Shown here: in pieces, positions 1-7,100 of the stretch | How the letters are laid out: each line of letters begins with the position of its first letter | Numbering within the stretch: the stretch's first letter is position 1 | Source: Treponema sp. UBA3819 | GTDB taxonomy: Bacteria > Spirochaetota > Spirochaetia > Treponematales > Treponemataceae | Assembly: GCA_002369025.1 (NCBI GenBank) | Contig: DFDV01000205.1 | Coordinates: 1 to 20,547 of the forward strand | Direction of reading: 5' to 3' | Length of the DNA: 20,547 nucleotides | Made by a program: the position numbers and the translations under genes | The notes under the pieces: model-generated | The model's input: only the letters and a program-made list of their open reading frames with translations | What the model was told of the DNA's origin: nothing | The model's database searches: none

Positions 1-60
1 GACTTTGGTGATTCTGGCTCTTCCGGCTCAAGTAGCAATGTAACTCAGGATGGTAAGTAA
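1..60 (+). CDS. C-terminal tail of an upstream protein (partial)
   Basis: Frame 1 is open from the window edge to a TAA at 58-60 and encodes 19 residues ending SSSNVTQDGK, rich in Ser and Gly. The next gene's ribosome binding site (AGGA, 47-50) lies inside this frame and its ATG sits 2 nt after this stop, which fits the end of an upstream operon partner. Some treponemes carry two adjacent flaA-type genes, so this could be the tail of another FlaA paralogue, but 19 low-complexity residues cannot show that. Function unknown. Confidence 0.55.
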   Translation, partial: DFGDSGSSGSSSNVTQDGK

Positions 61-61
61 T

Positions 62-802
62 ATGAAAAAGATTCTTGTAACATTTTTGGCTTTTGCTGCA
101 AGCGGCCTGCTTTTTGCACAGAATTCATCAAGTGCTCAGAGTACAGGGAATGTAAGTCTTGCTGAACCTGATCCTACTATGATTGGTAGAGATTCTGCCA
201 GCCAGTCTTTGCGTGAAGTTTCTGTAGACCGTTTTGAACTGGAAGGTGCATGGAATGCAACTATTTCTCCGGACTACGGTATGATTACTGCCCGCCTGCA
301 CGACGGTAGCCCTGCTGCAAAAGAACCTGTAAAGGATGATGCTGATGCACCGGATTCAAGAGTTCTTGGTGTTAAGGTGGAATTCTTCCGCCGTGGCGTG
401 AATTCATTCTTTATTAAGTCTGCCCGCCCCATTCCGATTGAGGGTGTTACAAAGACTGTTTCAGTCTGGGTCGTCGGACGTAACATGGATCATCAGCTTA
501 CACTGCTGGTTCAGGACTATTACGGACATAATTTTGAACTTTATATGGGTTCACTGGGCTTTACCGGATGGAAACGCATGACTGTTGCAGTCCCGCCGAC
601 TCCTGATGGAGAACACGGTATTATTCAGCAGAGTGCATACAATGGTTCTAAGCCTGGCCTGCGCATCGTTGGTTTCAGAATTGACTGTAACCCCATGCTG
701 GCCCGCGGAACTTACTACATCTACTTTGATGATTTGCGTGCAGTTACCGACCTTTACGACATCGAAAATCGTGATGAAGACGATATGAGAGATGATTGGT
801 AG
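62..802 (+). CDS. flaA: Flagellar filament outer layer (sheath) protein FlaA
   Basis: The predicted 246-residue protein starts MKKILVTFLAFAASGLLFAQ, a classic Sec signal peptide with a probable cleavage site after Ala19. The mature part is beta-rich with many aromatic and charged residues and ends in an acidic tail (DEDDMRDDW), as I recall for spirochaete FlaA proteins. FlaA coats the FlaB core of periplasmic flagella. The length fits the shorter FlaA paralogues (about 230-250 residues) rather than the roughly 350-residue form. The ATG at 62 is preferred to the ATG at 50 because it begins the signal peptide directly and has AGGA 11 nt upstream; the longer start would overlap the upstream stop. 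It is probably co-transcribed with the gene at 1-60. Two terminator hairpins follow. The family call rests on recognition of overall sequence character, without an alignment. Confidence 0.82.
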   Translation: MKKILVTFLAFAASGLLFAQNSSSAQSTGNVSLAEPDPTMIGRDSASQSLREVSVDRFELEGAWNATISPDYGMITARLHDGSPAAKEPVKDDADAPDSRVLGVKVEFFRRGVNSFFIKSARPIPIEGVTKTVSVWVVGRNMDHQLTLLVQDYYGHNFELYMGSLGFTGWKRMTVAVPPTPDGEHGIIQQSAYNGSKPGLRIVGFRIDCNPMLARGTYYIYFDDLRAVTDLYDIENRDEDDMRDDW

Positions 803-810
803 GGAGTATT

Positions 811-834
811 CGTTCCGACATCCATGTCGGAACG
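811..834 (+). repeat. Perfect inverted repeat, first hairpin of the cassette
   Basis: CGTTCCGACA (811-820) and TGTCGGAACG (825-834) form a 10-bp perfect stem with a 4-nt loop, 9 nt after the flaA stop. No T run follows on either strand, so by itself it is not an intrinsic terminator. It could stabilise the 3' end of the flaA mRNA or bind a protein. A shortened version (TTCCG/CGGAA, 907-919) opens the second cassette copy. Confidence 0.7.
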
Positions 835-871
835 AAACTCGACAGAAGCAAAAGCTTCTGTCACGCTTTTC

Positions 872-900
872 AGCCGCCGTCCTGGCGGCTTGATTTTTTT
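872..900 (+). terminator. Intrinsic terminator 1 after flaA
   Basis: AGCCGCC (872-878) pairs perfectly with GGCGGCT (884-890) around a 5-nt loop, followed by TGA and seven Ts (894-900). This is a strong rho-independent terminator for plus-strand transcription leaving flaA. There is no matching T tract on the minus strand, so it should not stop transcription arriving from the convergent gene at 1022-1765. Confidence 0.85.
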
Positions 901-958
901 AAAGACTTCCGTGTCGGAACGAAGTTCGACAGAAGCAAAAGCTTCTGTCACGCTTTTC

Positions 959-990
959 AGCCGCTGTCCATGGCGGCTTGAATTTTTTTT
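959..990 (+). terminator. Intrinsic terminator 2 after flaA (duplicate)
   Basis: AGCCGC (959-964) pairs with GCGGCT (973-978), with a T-G wobble extending the stem, a 6-nt loop, then TTGAA and eight Ts (983-990). It is the second-copy counterpart of the terminator at 872-900. The slightly weaker stem suggests drift after duplication. Confidence 0.8.
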
Positions 991-1021
991 AAGGGTTTTC
1001 TGGCGGATTTTTGTTAATGAC

Positions 1022-1765
1022 TCAGTGGGTGAGGCGGTAGAGTTTGCTGCGGGAGCGTTTGCCGCATTCTTCTATGAGGTTCATACGGGTGAAAAGCCAT
1101 ACGAGCAGGCGGGCCTGGGAGGCGGCTTGACGGCGGTTTGATATGCTTAAGTCTTGCCCCCAGGCTTTTGCAAAAATTGCTTTCTGTAAGTCCGGGATGG
1201 TGAATTCTTTCTCAAGTGTAGGCGGAATAAGGGTCAGATAATCTTTTCTTGTTTTGTACACTTCTTTCTTAATAATCTTTTCCAGTCTCTTTCCCTGAGG
1301 AATCCAGTCTTTAAGGAATCGCCGGCTTTTGTTTGCCAGCTGGACGGGTGCGGCGGTTTTTCTTCTCATTTCGCTTACTGATACATATAGAATTTCCAGA
1401 GTAAAATCTTTTTCCAAAAGCAACGGATAAATGCCGGTCAGATTTCTCAGTACGGAATATATTGTCTGTGATCTGGGGCTTTTTCGGCGGCTGAGGATTT
1501 TTCCGTCTGCGGCGTAGTTTTCTATATGTTTTTCACTGATGACCGGATGTACAATGGTTACTTTTTTTCCGATGGAGAGCAGGGAACGGGTTTTTTCGGT
1601 CAGTTTTGAAATATTTGCGGTTTGAATCTCTATTATGCCGCCGTCTTCGCTTACGATGTCACAAATCCAATTGTCTACAGGAACTTCGGTTTTTCCATTG
1701 CGGTTGAGGGCGTAGATTTTTTTAAGACTGAGATGCAAATCAGATTCGTTGTAAGTATTTATCAT
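1022..1765 (-). CDS. Unrecognised protein, possible nuclease-like fold plus winged helix
   Basis: This is a 247-residue soluble protein with no signal peptide or membrane segment. I do not recognise the family with confidence. Residues about 5-75 alternate predicted helix and strand and contain Asp36 (WICDIV) and a Glu46-x-Gln48 (IIEIQT) pair on the next strand. That spacing resembles the D...E-x-(K/Q) core of PD-(D/E)XK nucleases, but this is only a pattern reading. The middle is Lys/Arg-rich, and residues about 185-245 look like a helix-turn-helix or winged helix ending in a basic segment (CGKRSRSKLYRL). It converges on flaA and diverges from mraZ, with 100 bp between its ATG and the mraZ ATG. 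No clear Shine-Dalgarno was found. A gene at this position beside mraZ may be a conserved treponemal neighbour, but I cannot verify that here. Confidence 0.7.
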   Translation of the reverse strand: MINTYNESDLHLSLKKIYALNRNGKTEVPVDNWICDIVSEDGGIIEIQTANISKLTEKTRSLLSIGKKVTIVHPVISEKHIENYAADGKILSRRKSPRSQTIYSVLRNLTGIYPLLLEKDFTLEILYVSVSEMRRKTAAPVQLANKSRRFLKDWIPQGKRLEKIIKKEVYKTRKDYLTLIPPTLEKEFTIPDLQKAIFAKAWGQDLSISNRRQAASQARLLVWLFTRMNLIEECGKRSRSKLYRLTH

Positions 1766-1794
1766 AATTTTTTAATTATCGGTATAAAAAGTGC

Positions 1795-1822
1795 TTGACT
1801 TTATCAAATTTGCGGGTAAAAT
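1795..1822 (+). promoter_or_regulatory. Sigma-70-type promoter of the mraZ/dcw operon
   Basis: TTGACT (1795-1800) and TAAAAT (1817-1822) are separated by 16 bp, close to consensus. Transcription would start near 1829, just ahead of the GTGGG boxes at 1831-1864 and 35-40 nt before the mraZ ATG. No other good promoter is seen before the coupled genes that follow, so this probably drives the whole division operon. Confidence 0.7.
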
Positions 1823-1830
1823 GTAATTAA

Positions 1831-1864
1831 GTGGGAAAAAGTGGGAGTAAGTGGAAAATAGTGG
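1831..1864 (+). promoter_or_regulatory. MraZ operator: four GTGG(G) boxes at 10-bp spacing
   Basis: GTGGG (1831), GTGGG (1841), GTGGA (1851) and GTGGT (1861) recur at exactly 10-bp intervals, separated by A-rich 5-nt spacers. Known MraZ-binding sites in other bacteria are direct GTGGG-type repeats with 5-nt spacers ahead of mraZ, so this is a textbook autoregulatory operator with one extra, weaker box. The array begins at about the predicted transcription start and runs to the base before the mraZ start, so bound MraZ could block promoter clearance. The last two boxes also carry the only SD-like GGA (1853-1855). Confidence 0.88.
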
Positions 1865-1865
1865 T

Positions 1866-2309
1866 ATGGAACTGTTAATCGGTGAGTACCGCAATACACT
1901 GGACGAAAAAGGGAGAGTTATGTTTCCGTCCAAGTTGCGGTCTGCGCTGACACAAGATAGTCTCATTATTGCCAAGTCGCTGGATAAGGCACTCTGGCTC
2001 TACACTCCTGAATATTGGACGGAACTTAAGACTAAGCTGATGGAAAATACATCACTTTTTTCCCGGCAGGGACGTATGTTGCGTGACCGGCTGCTGGGTA
2101 TGGCACAAGTGGTGGAGTTTGACAAGGCTGGTCGAATTTCCGTTCCTCAAATTCTCCGTGAATATGCGGGGCTGAACAAAGAATGCGTTATTATCGGTGT
2201 GGATAAGTATGTGGAACTTTGGGATGCTGAAGAATACCGCAAGAATGTTGAAGAATTTGAGCCTGATGTTTCCGCAGCGGCAGAAATGCTGACGGGCATC
2301 AACTTTTAA
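1866..2309 (+). CDS. mraZ: Transcriptional regulator MraZ
   Basis: The 147-residue product carries the two hallmark SpoVT-AbrB-like halves, each with the MraZ D-x-x-G-R motif: NTLDEKGRVMFPSKLR near the N-terminus and EFDKAGRISVPQILR in the second half. MraZ forms ring-shaped oligomers that bind direct repeats upstream of its own gene and control the dcw operon. The ATG at 1866 is chosen because MraZ proteins typically begin a few residues before GEYRNTLDEKGR. The in-frame GTG at 1851 would add MENSG, lies within an operator box, and is too close to the GGGAG at 1843. The Shine-Dalgarno is weak (GGA, 1853-1855), so translation may be modest. It is the first gene of the operon, with 30 nt to rsmH. 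Confidence 0.95.
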   Translation: MELLIGEYRNTLDEKGRVMFPSKLRSALTQDSLIIAKSLDKALWLYTPEYWTELKTKLMENTSLFSRQGRMLRDRLLGMAQVVEFDKAGRISVPQILREYAGLNKECVIIGVDKYVELWDAEEYRKNVEEFEPDVSAAAEMLTGINF

Positions 2310-2339
2310 CCGGTAAAAAACTGGTGTGAGGGGAGTGGT

Positions 2340-3329
2340 GTGGAAATCGTTCATACTCCGGTACTCCTGCAGGAATGTTTGCAATATTTAAGTCCTGTTG
2401 GGGAAGCATTTGAAGATAATGCGCTGATGATTGACTCAACTTTGGGAGAAGGTGGTCATTCAAATGCCTTTTTGTCTCATTTTCCTCACCTGCGTATAAT
2501 CGGTCTGGATGCTGATAAGGCAATTCAGGCTCGTGCGAGGGAACGGCTTGCTGTTTACGGCGACCGCATGCAGTTTTTTAACGGCTGGTTTAATGATTTT
2601 TATCATTCTTTTCCTGCTGATAAAGAAAAACCCAATCTGATTTTGTTCGATTTGGGAATTAGTGTTTATCATTATGAGAAATCCGGGAGGGGATTTTCTT
2701 TTAGATATGATGAGCCGCTGGATATGCGTTTGAATGCAGAAAGTGGCGAAAGTGCAGCGGATATCGTAAATGATAGCCGCGAAGAAGAGCTGGCGAATAT
2801 GATTTATTTGTACAGCGATGAAAAATACAGCAGACGTATAGCCAGGGCTATTGTGGAGGCGAGAAAATCAAGCAGAATCGCTTCTTCTAAGGCCTTGGCT
2901 GATATTGTCTGGTCTGCGGTTCCTGCGAATTATCGTCACGGGAACATTCATCCTGCTACAAGGACATTCCAGGCTCTGAGAATTGCAGTGAACAGCGAAC
3001 TGAGACGGTTGCCGCTTGCCCTGTATGACGCTTTTAATGTGCTTCAGGATGGCGGAAAAATGGGAGTGATTACCTTCCATTCGCTTGAGGACCGCATTGT
3101 AAAGCAGTTTTTCCGTAATCTTGGCAAATACTGCGTGTGTCCGCCTGAGCAGGCTGTCTGTTCTTGTGGCGGAAAGCCCTGTGCGGAAATCCTGACGAGG
3201 AAGCCGCTGGAGCCGAGCCAGACGGAGATAAGGGAGAATTCTCCGAGCAGAAGTGCAAAACTGCGTGTTGTTCGTAAGCTGCGTAATGCGACTGAGATGC
3301 ATAGATTGGGTGTGGGGGACTATGAATAA
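2340..3329 (+). CDS. rsmH: 16S rRNA (cytosine-1402 N4) methyltransferase RsmH
   Basis: The 329-residue protein matches RsmH (formerly MraW), which N4-methylates C1402 in the ribosomal P site using S-adenosylmethionine. Visible signatures are HTPVLLQE at the start, SAM motif I DSTLGEGGHS (32-41), the ribose-binding acid in GLDAD (55-59), DLGIS followed by GRGFSFRYDEPLDMR (about 104-130), HPATRTFQALRIAVN and VITFHSLEDRIVKQFF. A four-Cys cluster near the C-terminus (CVCPPEQAVCSC) is typical of the family. The start is GTG at 2340, with GAGGGGAG 4 nt upstream at 2328-2335. The 3' end overlaps ftsL by 8 nt. As in most bacteria it sits directly after mraZ. Confidence 0.96.
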   Translation: MEIVHTPVLLQECLQYLSPVGEAFEDNALMIDSTLGEGGHSNAFLSHFPHLRIIGLDADKAIQARARERLAVYGDRMQFFNGWFNDFYHSFPADKEKPNLILFDLGISVYHYEKSGRGFSFRYDEPLDMRLNAESGESAADIVNDSREEELANMIYLYSDEKYSRRIARAIVEARKSSRIASSKALADIVWSAVPANYRHGNIHPATRTFQALRIAVNSELRRLPLALYDAFNVLQDGGKMGVITFHSLEDRIVKQFFRNLGKYCVCPPEQAVCSCGGKPCAEILTRKPLEPSQTEIRENSPSRSAKLRVVRKLRNATEMHRLGVGDYE

Positions 3330-3627
3330 ACTGAAGTTTCGCAATTTTAAAGATCGTTTTCTCATGATTCTTGCGGCTGCCTTGATTCCTCTCCTTCTTT
3401 TTCTCTATGTTTTTCAGGCTCATATGTATGCAAAGCTGAAGGCTGAAGTGCGCTCCCTTGAGTTAAAACAGGTAGAGTTAATTGAAAAAAATAAAGAGTT
3501 GATTTCTGAAATAAGCGTGCTGTCAAGTTCCGACCGTATTGAACATATTGCGGAAAAGGAACTGGATATGCACAAGGCTGACACGAATGAAATTGTTCGT
3601 GTAGAAATCAAAGGCAATGCAAAATGA
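3322..3627 (+). CDS. ftsL: FtsL-like cell division protein (bitopic, coiled coil)
   Basis: This small protein of 101 residues has a basic cytoplasmic N-terminus (MNKLKFRNFKDRF), one membrane segment (about 14-33) and a heptad-rich coiled coil (about 36-70), then a short periplasmic tail. That layout and the position between rsmH and the murein ligase genes identify FtsL, which with FtsQ and FtsB recruits and activates FtsW and FtsI at the septum. Sequence conservation in this family is poor, so the call rests mainly on topology and context; a DivIC/FtsB-like assignment is the main alternative. The ATG at 3322 is preferred over upstream in-frame codons because it gives the expected topology and an 8-nt coupling overlap with rsmH, with a G-rich SD (3314-3319) just ahead. 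It overlaps murF by 4 nt (ATGA). Confidence 0.82.
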   Translation: MNKLKFRNFKDRFLMILAAALIPLLLFLYVFQAHMYAKLKAEVRSLELKQVELIEKNKELISEISVLSSSDRIEHIAEKELDMHKADTNEIVRVEIKGNAK

Positions 3628-5090
3628 GTGATGTAAAAAAGGATGACACTTTGAAAAATACAGCTTCTCTTCTGTCTGGTGAAAGACTCCTTGCTGCGGT
3701 ACAGGGTACTTTAATTGGTACTGCTAAAAAGCCTGCTGACATTTGCTTTACCAGTGTTGCAACGGACAGCCGTAATGTAGTATCGGGAAGCCTCTTTGTA
3801 CCCCTGATTGGTGAAAATCAGGACGGTCACCGTTATATTCCTCAGGGAATTGAAAAAGGCGCATCACTTGTATTTGTCTGCAGGGAAAACTATAAAAAAG
3901 ATGCTGCTCTTTACGAAAAAATGGCGGCGGATCATTCCTCTGTTGCCTTTGTTACCGTTGAAAATACTTTGCACGCTCTTCAAGCTGCCGCAGCCGCATA
4001 TGTTGAGCGATTTCCCAATCTTATCCGCTGTGCTGTAACCGGTTCAAGCGGAAAAACAACGACAAAAGAAATTGCTGTGGCGGTTCTGAGCCGTAAATTC
4101 AAGGTTATCTCCAATAAGGGAAACCTGAACTCAGAAACCGGTCTGCCACTTTCAGTTTTTGAAATCCGGGATGAGCATGAACTCGGTCTTTTTGAAATGG
4201 GCATGAACCGAAAAAATGAAATTGGTGAGATTGCGGCCGTACTCAAGCCCGAATATGGTATTGTAACGAATATTGGTACTGCCCATATCGGAATTCTCGG
4301 TTCACGGCAGGCTATCGCAGAAGAAAAGAAAAAAGTCTTCACCTATGTAAGCGAAAAGGGCTGTGCTGTCATACCTGCCGCTGACGACTTCGCGGATTTT
4401 CTGGCTGAAGGTGTCCGGGGAAAAATTGTCCGCTATGGTAAGGATGTGAAGGATAGCGGTATATGTTTTATCCGTGATGAAGGTCTTGATGGAACGGTTT
4501 TCAGTGTAGACGGTGTGGAAATGAGGCTTGGCCTTCCCGGCACATACAATTTTATAAACGCACTGGGAGCAGTTTCTCTTGCCAGAGAGCTTGGAGTAAG
4601 TCCTCAGGAAATCAAGGCCGGCATTGAAAGTGTTAAGCCTTTGGGAGCCCGCAGTCATCTGATAAAAGACCGCCTGAATATTCTGGAAGACTGTTATAAT
4701 GCAAATCCTGATTCCATGACTAAGGCTGTTGAATTCTGTGCAGACCTTGCTGTGAGCGGAAAGAAAATTTTTGTTCTGGGTGACATGCTGGAACTCGGCC
4801 AGGAATCTGAATCAGCCCATGCAAAAATCGGTTCTCTTGTAGCAGAAAGTGATGTAGACAAGGTGATTTTTGTCGGTAATGAAATGAAGGCAGCCTGCAA
4901 GGCGGCAGAAAAAATTGCCGGAAAAATTGAATATATTGCATCCCACGATGACGAAGCGATGAAGACTGTGGCTGAAAAAATCCGTGCATTTGCTTCTGAC
5001 GGAGATTTTGTCTTATTGAAAGCGTCCAATGGAATCGGTTTGAACCGCCTGGTACCACTTTTGTGTGACGGACAGGGGGTGAAAAAGTGA
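3624..5090 (+). CDS. murF: UDP-MurNAc-tripeptide:D-Ala-D-Ala ligase MurF
   Basis: The 488-residue cytoplasmic Mur ligase adds D-Ala-D-Ala to UDP-MurNAc-tripeptide, the last cytoplasmic ligation in peptidoglycan synthesis. Visible motifs are the N-terminal substrate domain (ATDSRNVVSGSLFVPLIGE), the ATP P-loop AVTGSSGKTTTKE (140-147 core), NKGNLNSETGLPLSVF, FEMGMNRKNEIGEIA, VTNIGTAHIGILGS, the LPGTYNFINALGAV segment and the C-terminal EDCYNANPDSM and FVLGDMLELG motifs that distinguish MurF from MurC, D and E. It starts with an ATGA overlap with ftsL and ends with a GTGA overlap with ftsW. Unlike in classical dcw clusters, neither murE nor mraY flanks it, so its substrate and product must link to enzymes encoded elsewhere. 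Confidence 0.96.
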   Translation: MSDVKKDDTLKNTASLLSGERLLAAVQGTLIGTAKKPADICFTSVATDSRNVVSGSLFVPLIGENQDGHRYIPQGIEKGASLVFVCRENYKKDAALYEKMAADHSSVAFVTVENTLHALQAAAAAYVERFPNLIRCAVTGSSGKTTTKEIAVAVLSRKFKVISNKGNLNSETGLPLSVFEIRDEHELGLFEMGMNRKNEIGEIAAVLKPEYGIVTNIGTAHIGILGSRQAIAEEKKKVFTYVSEKGCAVIPAADDFADFLAEGVRGKIVRYGKDVKDSGICFIRDEGLDGTVFSVDGVEMRLGLPGTYNFINALGAVSLARELGVSPQEIKAGIESVKPLGARSHLIKDRLNILEDCYNANPDSMTKAVEFCADLAVSGKKIFVLGDMLELGQESESAHAKIGSLVAESDVDKVIFVGNEMKAACKAAEKIAGKIEYIASHDDEAMKTVAEKIRAFASDGDFVLLKASNGIGLNRLVPLLCDGQGVKK

Positions 5091-6268
5091 GCCGCTTCAG
5101 TTTTTTTGCCGAACGCCCCGTTGAAAAATACAAAAAAGCAGATAGTTCGCTGATTGTACTTACCATGCTCCTCTGGGGAATTGGAATTGTTACCCTCTAT
5201 TTCTGTTCAAGCAGATATGGACAAAGACAGTTTGGAAATCCCCTTCACTTTGTGGAAAGACAGCTTATCAGTTCTGCGGTAGGTTTTGTGGCTCTCTTCT
5301 TTTTTGCATCCCTTAAGTTGAACGCAATCCGGAAGCTGCTCCCGATAATTGTACTGGGCGCTCTCTTTTTGTGTCTGCTGACTTTTATTCCGGGAATCGG
5401 TGTGGAAAGAAATGGTGCCCGCCGCTGGATCAAGATACCTTATTTTTCAACTTTTCAGCCCTCGGAAACGGTAAAATTTGCCCTGGTTCTATTTCTTGCC
5501 AACTTTTTCGACAAGCAGGAAAGGATTGTGCTTGATGAAGAAAAAACGGTCTTTCCTGCATTTTTCGGACTGATTCTCTTTTCCGGAGTGGTTTTTGCCC
5601 AGCAGGACTTTTCTACCGGCATGTTCGTCTTTTTGCTGGGACTGGTTCTCTTTTTTGTAAGCGGGGCTAAACTGTCCTGGTTTATTCCTTTTTCCTGTCT
5701 GGCAATTCCTGCTGCCTGCCTGATGATTCTGCTGAATCCCTTCCGTGTGGCCCGCCTTTTAGGCTTTATCCGCCCGGAAAGTTACGCCCAGACCTTTAAC
5801 TACCAGACAATGGCGGCTCACCGGGCAATTACTGCGGGCGGCTTCTGGGGACAGGGACTGGGAACCGGTTTGACCCGAATCAACAGTATTCCGGAAGTAC
5901 AGAGTGACTATGTTTTTGCAGGCTGGGTGGAAGCCATGGGACTTCTTGGGGTAGTGCTGTATCTTGCAGTTCTTGCCCTGTTTGCATGGAGGGCATATTA
6001 TTGTGCCCTTACCTGTTCAGACCGCTTTGGTTCGATTGCAACTTTTGGATTTACAACCTGCGTGGTAGCCCAGTCGCTTGCAAATATTGCCGTTGTAGGC
6101 GGGGTTCTTCCCAGTACGGGTATTCCGCTTCCTTTCTTTTCTTCGGGAGGCTCGTCAATTATTTTTACTCTGGCAATGTGCGGATTTATTATAAATACAT
6201 CGCGGCTTGAAAATCTGGAAATAATGGAAAGTACTTCTTATCCGATGGGGGATGTGGTTTATGAGTGA
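5087..6268 (+). CDS. ftsW: Septal peptidoglycan glycosyltransferase FtsW
   Basis: A 393-residue SEDS-family polytopic membrane protein with about ten hydrophobic segments, which polymerises lipid II into septal glycan with a partner PBP. Diagnostic sequences are GVERNGARRWIKI and FQPSETVKFALVLFLANF, then QQDFSTGMFVF, GQGLGTGLTRINSIPEVQSD, where Asp274 corresponds to the catalytic SEDS aspartate, and the C-terminal GVLPSTGIPLPFFSSGGSS. Its place between murF and ftsQ supports FtsW over RodA. GTG at 5087 overlaps the murF stop (GTGA), with a GGGGG stretch (5075-5079) upstream. The usual transpeptidase partner FtsI is not encoded nearby, so it must come from another locus. The gene overlaps ftsQ by 8 nt. 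Confidence 0.94.
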   Translation: MSRFSFFAERPVEKYKKADSSLIVLTMLLWGIGIVTLYFCSSRYGQRQFGNPLHFVERQLISSAVGFVALFFFASLKLNAIRKLLPIIVLGALFLCLLTFIPGIGVERNGARRWIKIPYFSTFQPSETVKFALVLFLANFFDKQERIVLDEEKTVFPAFFGLILFSGVVFAQQDFSTGMFVFLLGLVLFFVSGAKLSWFIPFSCLAIPAACLMILLNPFRVARLLGFIRPESYAQTFNYQTMAAHRAITAGGFWGQGLGTGLTRINSIPEVQSDYVFAGWVEAMGLLGVVLYLAVLALFAWRAYYCALTCSDRFGSIATFGFTTCVVAQSLANIAVVGGVLPSTGIPLPFFSSGGSSIIFTLAMCGFIINTSRLENLEIMESTSYPMGDVVYE

Positions 6269-7100
6269 CATAAGTTTTAACGGTTTTGAAGAGTACAAAA
6301 CTGCAGAGTATGATGACTCGAAAAAAGACACAAAGACACTCTTTATTAAAATTATTCTGGTGGTTCTTTGTCTTCTTCTGCTTTCTGAAGCGGTCATCTA
6401 TCTCTTTGTTGTCCCCTGCCTCAATCCGGTAAAAGTCACCTGGCGTGGTCTTGACGGCTACACCGAAACTGAGATGAACCGGGCCCTTTCCCCCATGAGC
6501 GGCCGCAACTGGATTCATTTCAACAAAAATGATGCCTGCACCCTGCTGTCAACTTTGTCCGGGGTGGAAAATGTTGATATTGTAAAGCGTTTCCCCGACC
6601 GCGTTATTCTGACGGTGAAGGAAAGAGTTCCTGTTGCCATGGTATGCGTGCAGCAGAACGGACGCACTGTTCCTGTGATGGTGGACAAAAACGGCATTCT
6701 TTTCCCGCCCTCCGCAAAGAATTCAGGACTTTCCCTGCCGCTTCTTTCCGGCATTCCTGTTGAAAACATCCCGGAAGGAATGAGGCTGCCTGCAAAGTAT
6801 CACGGTCTTATGGAGCAGATTGCAAGTATCCGGGAACTTCCCCAGAATTATTTTGCGGGTATTTCGGAAATTCATGTTGTTCAGAAGCAGTACGGTAACT
6901 ATGAGCTTGTCCTTTATCCCCTGCACAGCAAGACAAAGGTATATGTTGACCGCCAGTTGAATGAAAAAACGTTACAGTATATGATGATAACGATTGACGT
7001 TGTAAATACGCTGGAGAATGACGTTTCAGTTATCGACCTTCGTTATGGTTCTGTGGTATACTACAACCGTCAGAATGAAAAAGGAGTGAACCTTGACTAA
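6261..7100 (+). CDS. ftsQ: Cell division protein FtsQ/DivIB
   Basis: A 279-residue bitopic protein with a cytoplasmic tail of about 27 residues, one membrane segment (about 28-51), a POTRA domain (about 56-125, including FPDRVILTVKERVPVAMV) and a beta-rich FtsQ/DivIB domain to the C-terminus. It bridges FtsA/FtsZ-dependent assembly to the FtsL-FtsB complex. GGGGGA (6247-6252) is 8 nt from ATG 6261, so that start is preferred to the ATG at 6252, which lies on the SD itself. The gene overlaps ftsW by 8 nt upstream and ftsA by 8 nt downstream. Conservation is low, so the name rests on domain order and position between ftsW and ftsA. Confidence 0.9.
   Translation: MSDISFNGFEEYKTAEYDDSKKDTKTLFIKIILVVLCLLLLSEAVIYLFVVPCLNPVKVTWRGLDGYTETEMNRALSPMSGRNWIHFNKNDACTLLSTLSGVENVDIVKRFPDRVILTVKERVPVAMVCVQQNGRTVPVMVDKNGILFPPSAKNSGLSLPLLSGIPVENIPEGMRLPAKYHGLMEQIASIRELPQNYFAGISEIHVVQKQYGNYELVLYPLHSKTKVYVDRQLNEKTLQYMMITIDVVNTLENDVSVIDLRYGSVVYYNRQNEKGVNLD

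Larger units (their letters stand above)
813..990 (+). repeat. Two tandem copies of a ~87-bp hairpin cassette
   Basis: Copy A runs about 813-900 and copy B about 907-990. TGTCGG (825 and 912), GACAGAAGC (841 and 928) and AGCCGC (872 and 959) all recur 87 bp apart. The stretch from TGTCGG to the T tract is nearly identical, with two substitutions at 837-838 versus 924-925, one in the terminator stem and one inserted base in its loop. Each copy holds three potential hairpins in the same order: a TTCCG/CGGAA stem, a perfect 9-bp GACAGAAGC-AAAA-GCTTCTGTC stem (841-862 and 928-949), and a GC-rich stem with a T run. Some frames are open only because 87 is a multiple of 3; no coding signal is apparent. 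Confidence 0.85.

Noticed and set aside
754..1141. Open frames on both strands across the hairpin repeats, encoding a repeated peptide
   Set aside because: The 87-bp period is a multiple of 3, so any stop-free frame repeats; the block is dominated by hairpins and T runs, and no SD or family match is seen.
1851..1865. GTG at 1851 as the mraZ start
   Set aside because: It lies inside an operator box, 3 nt after GGGAG, and adds residues before the normal MraZ N-terminus.
2321..2342. GTG-rich stretch before rsmH as a second MraZ operator
   Set aside because: Boxes are not regularly spaced, and the GAGGGGAG serves as the rsmH ribosome binding site.
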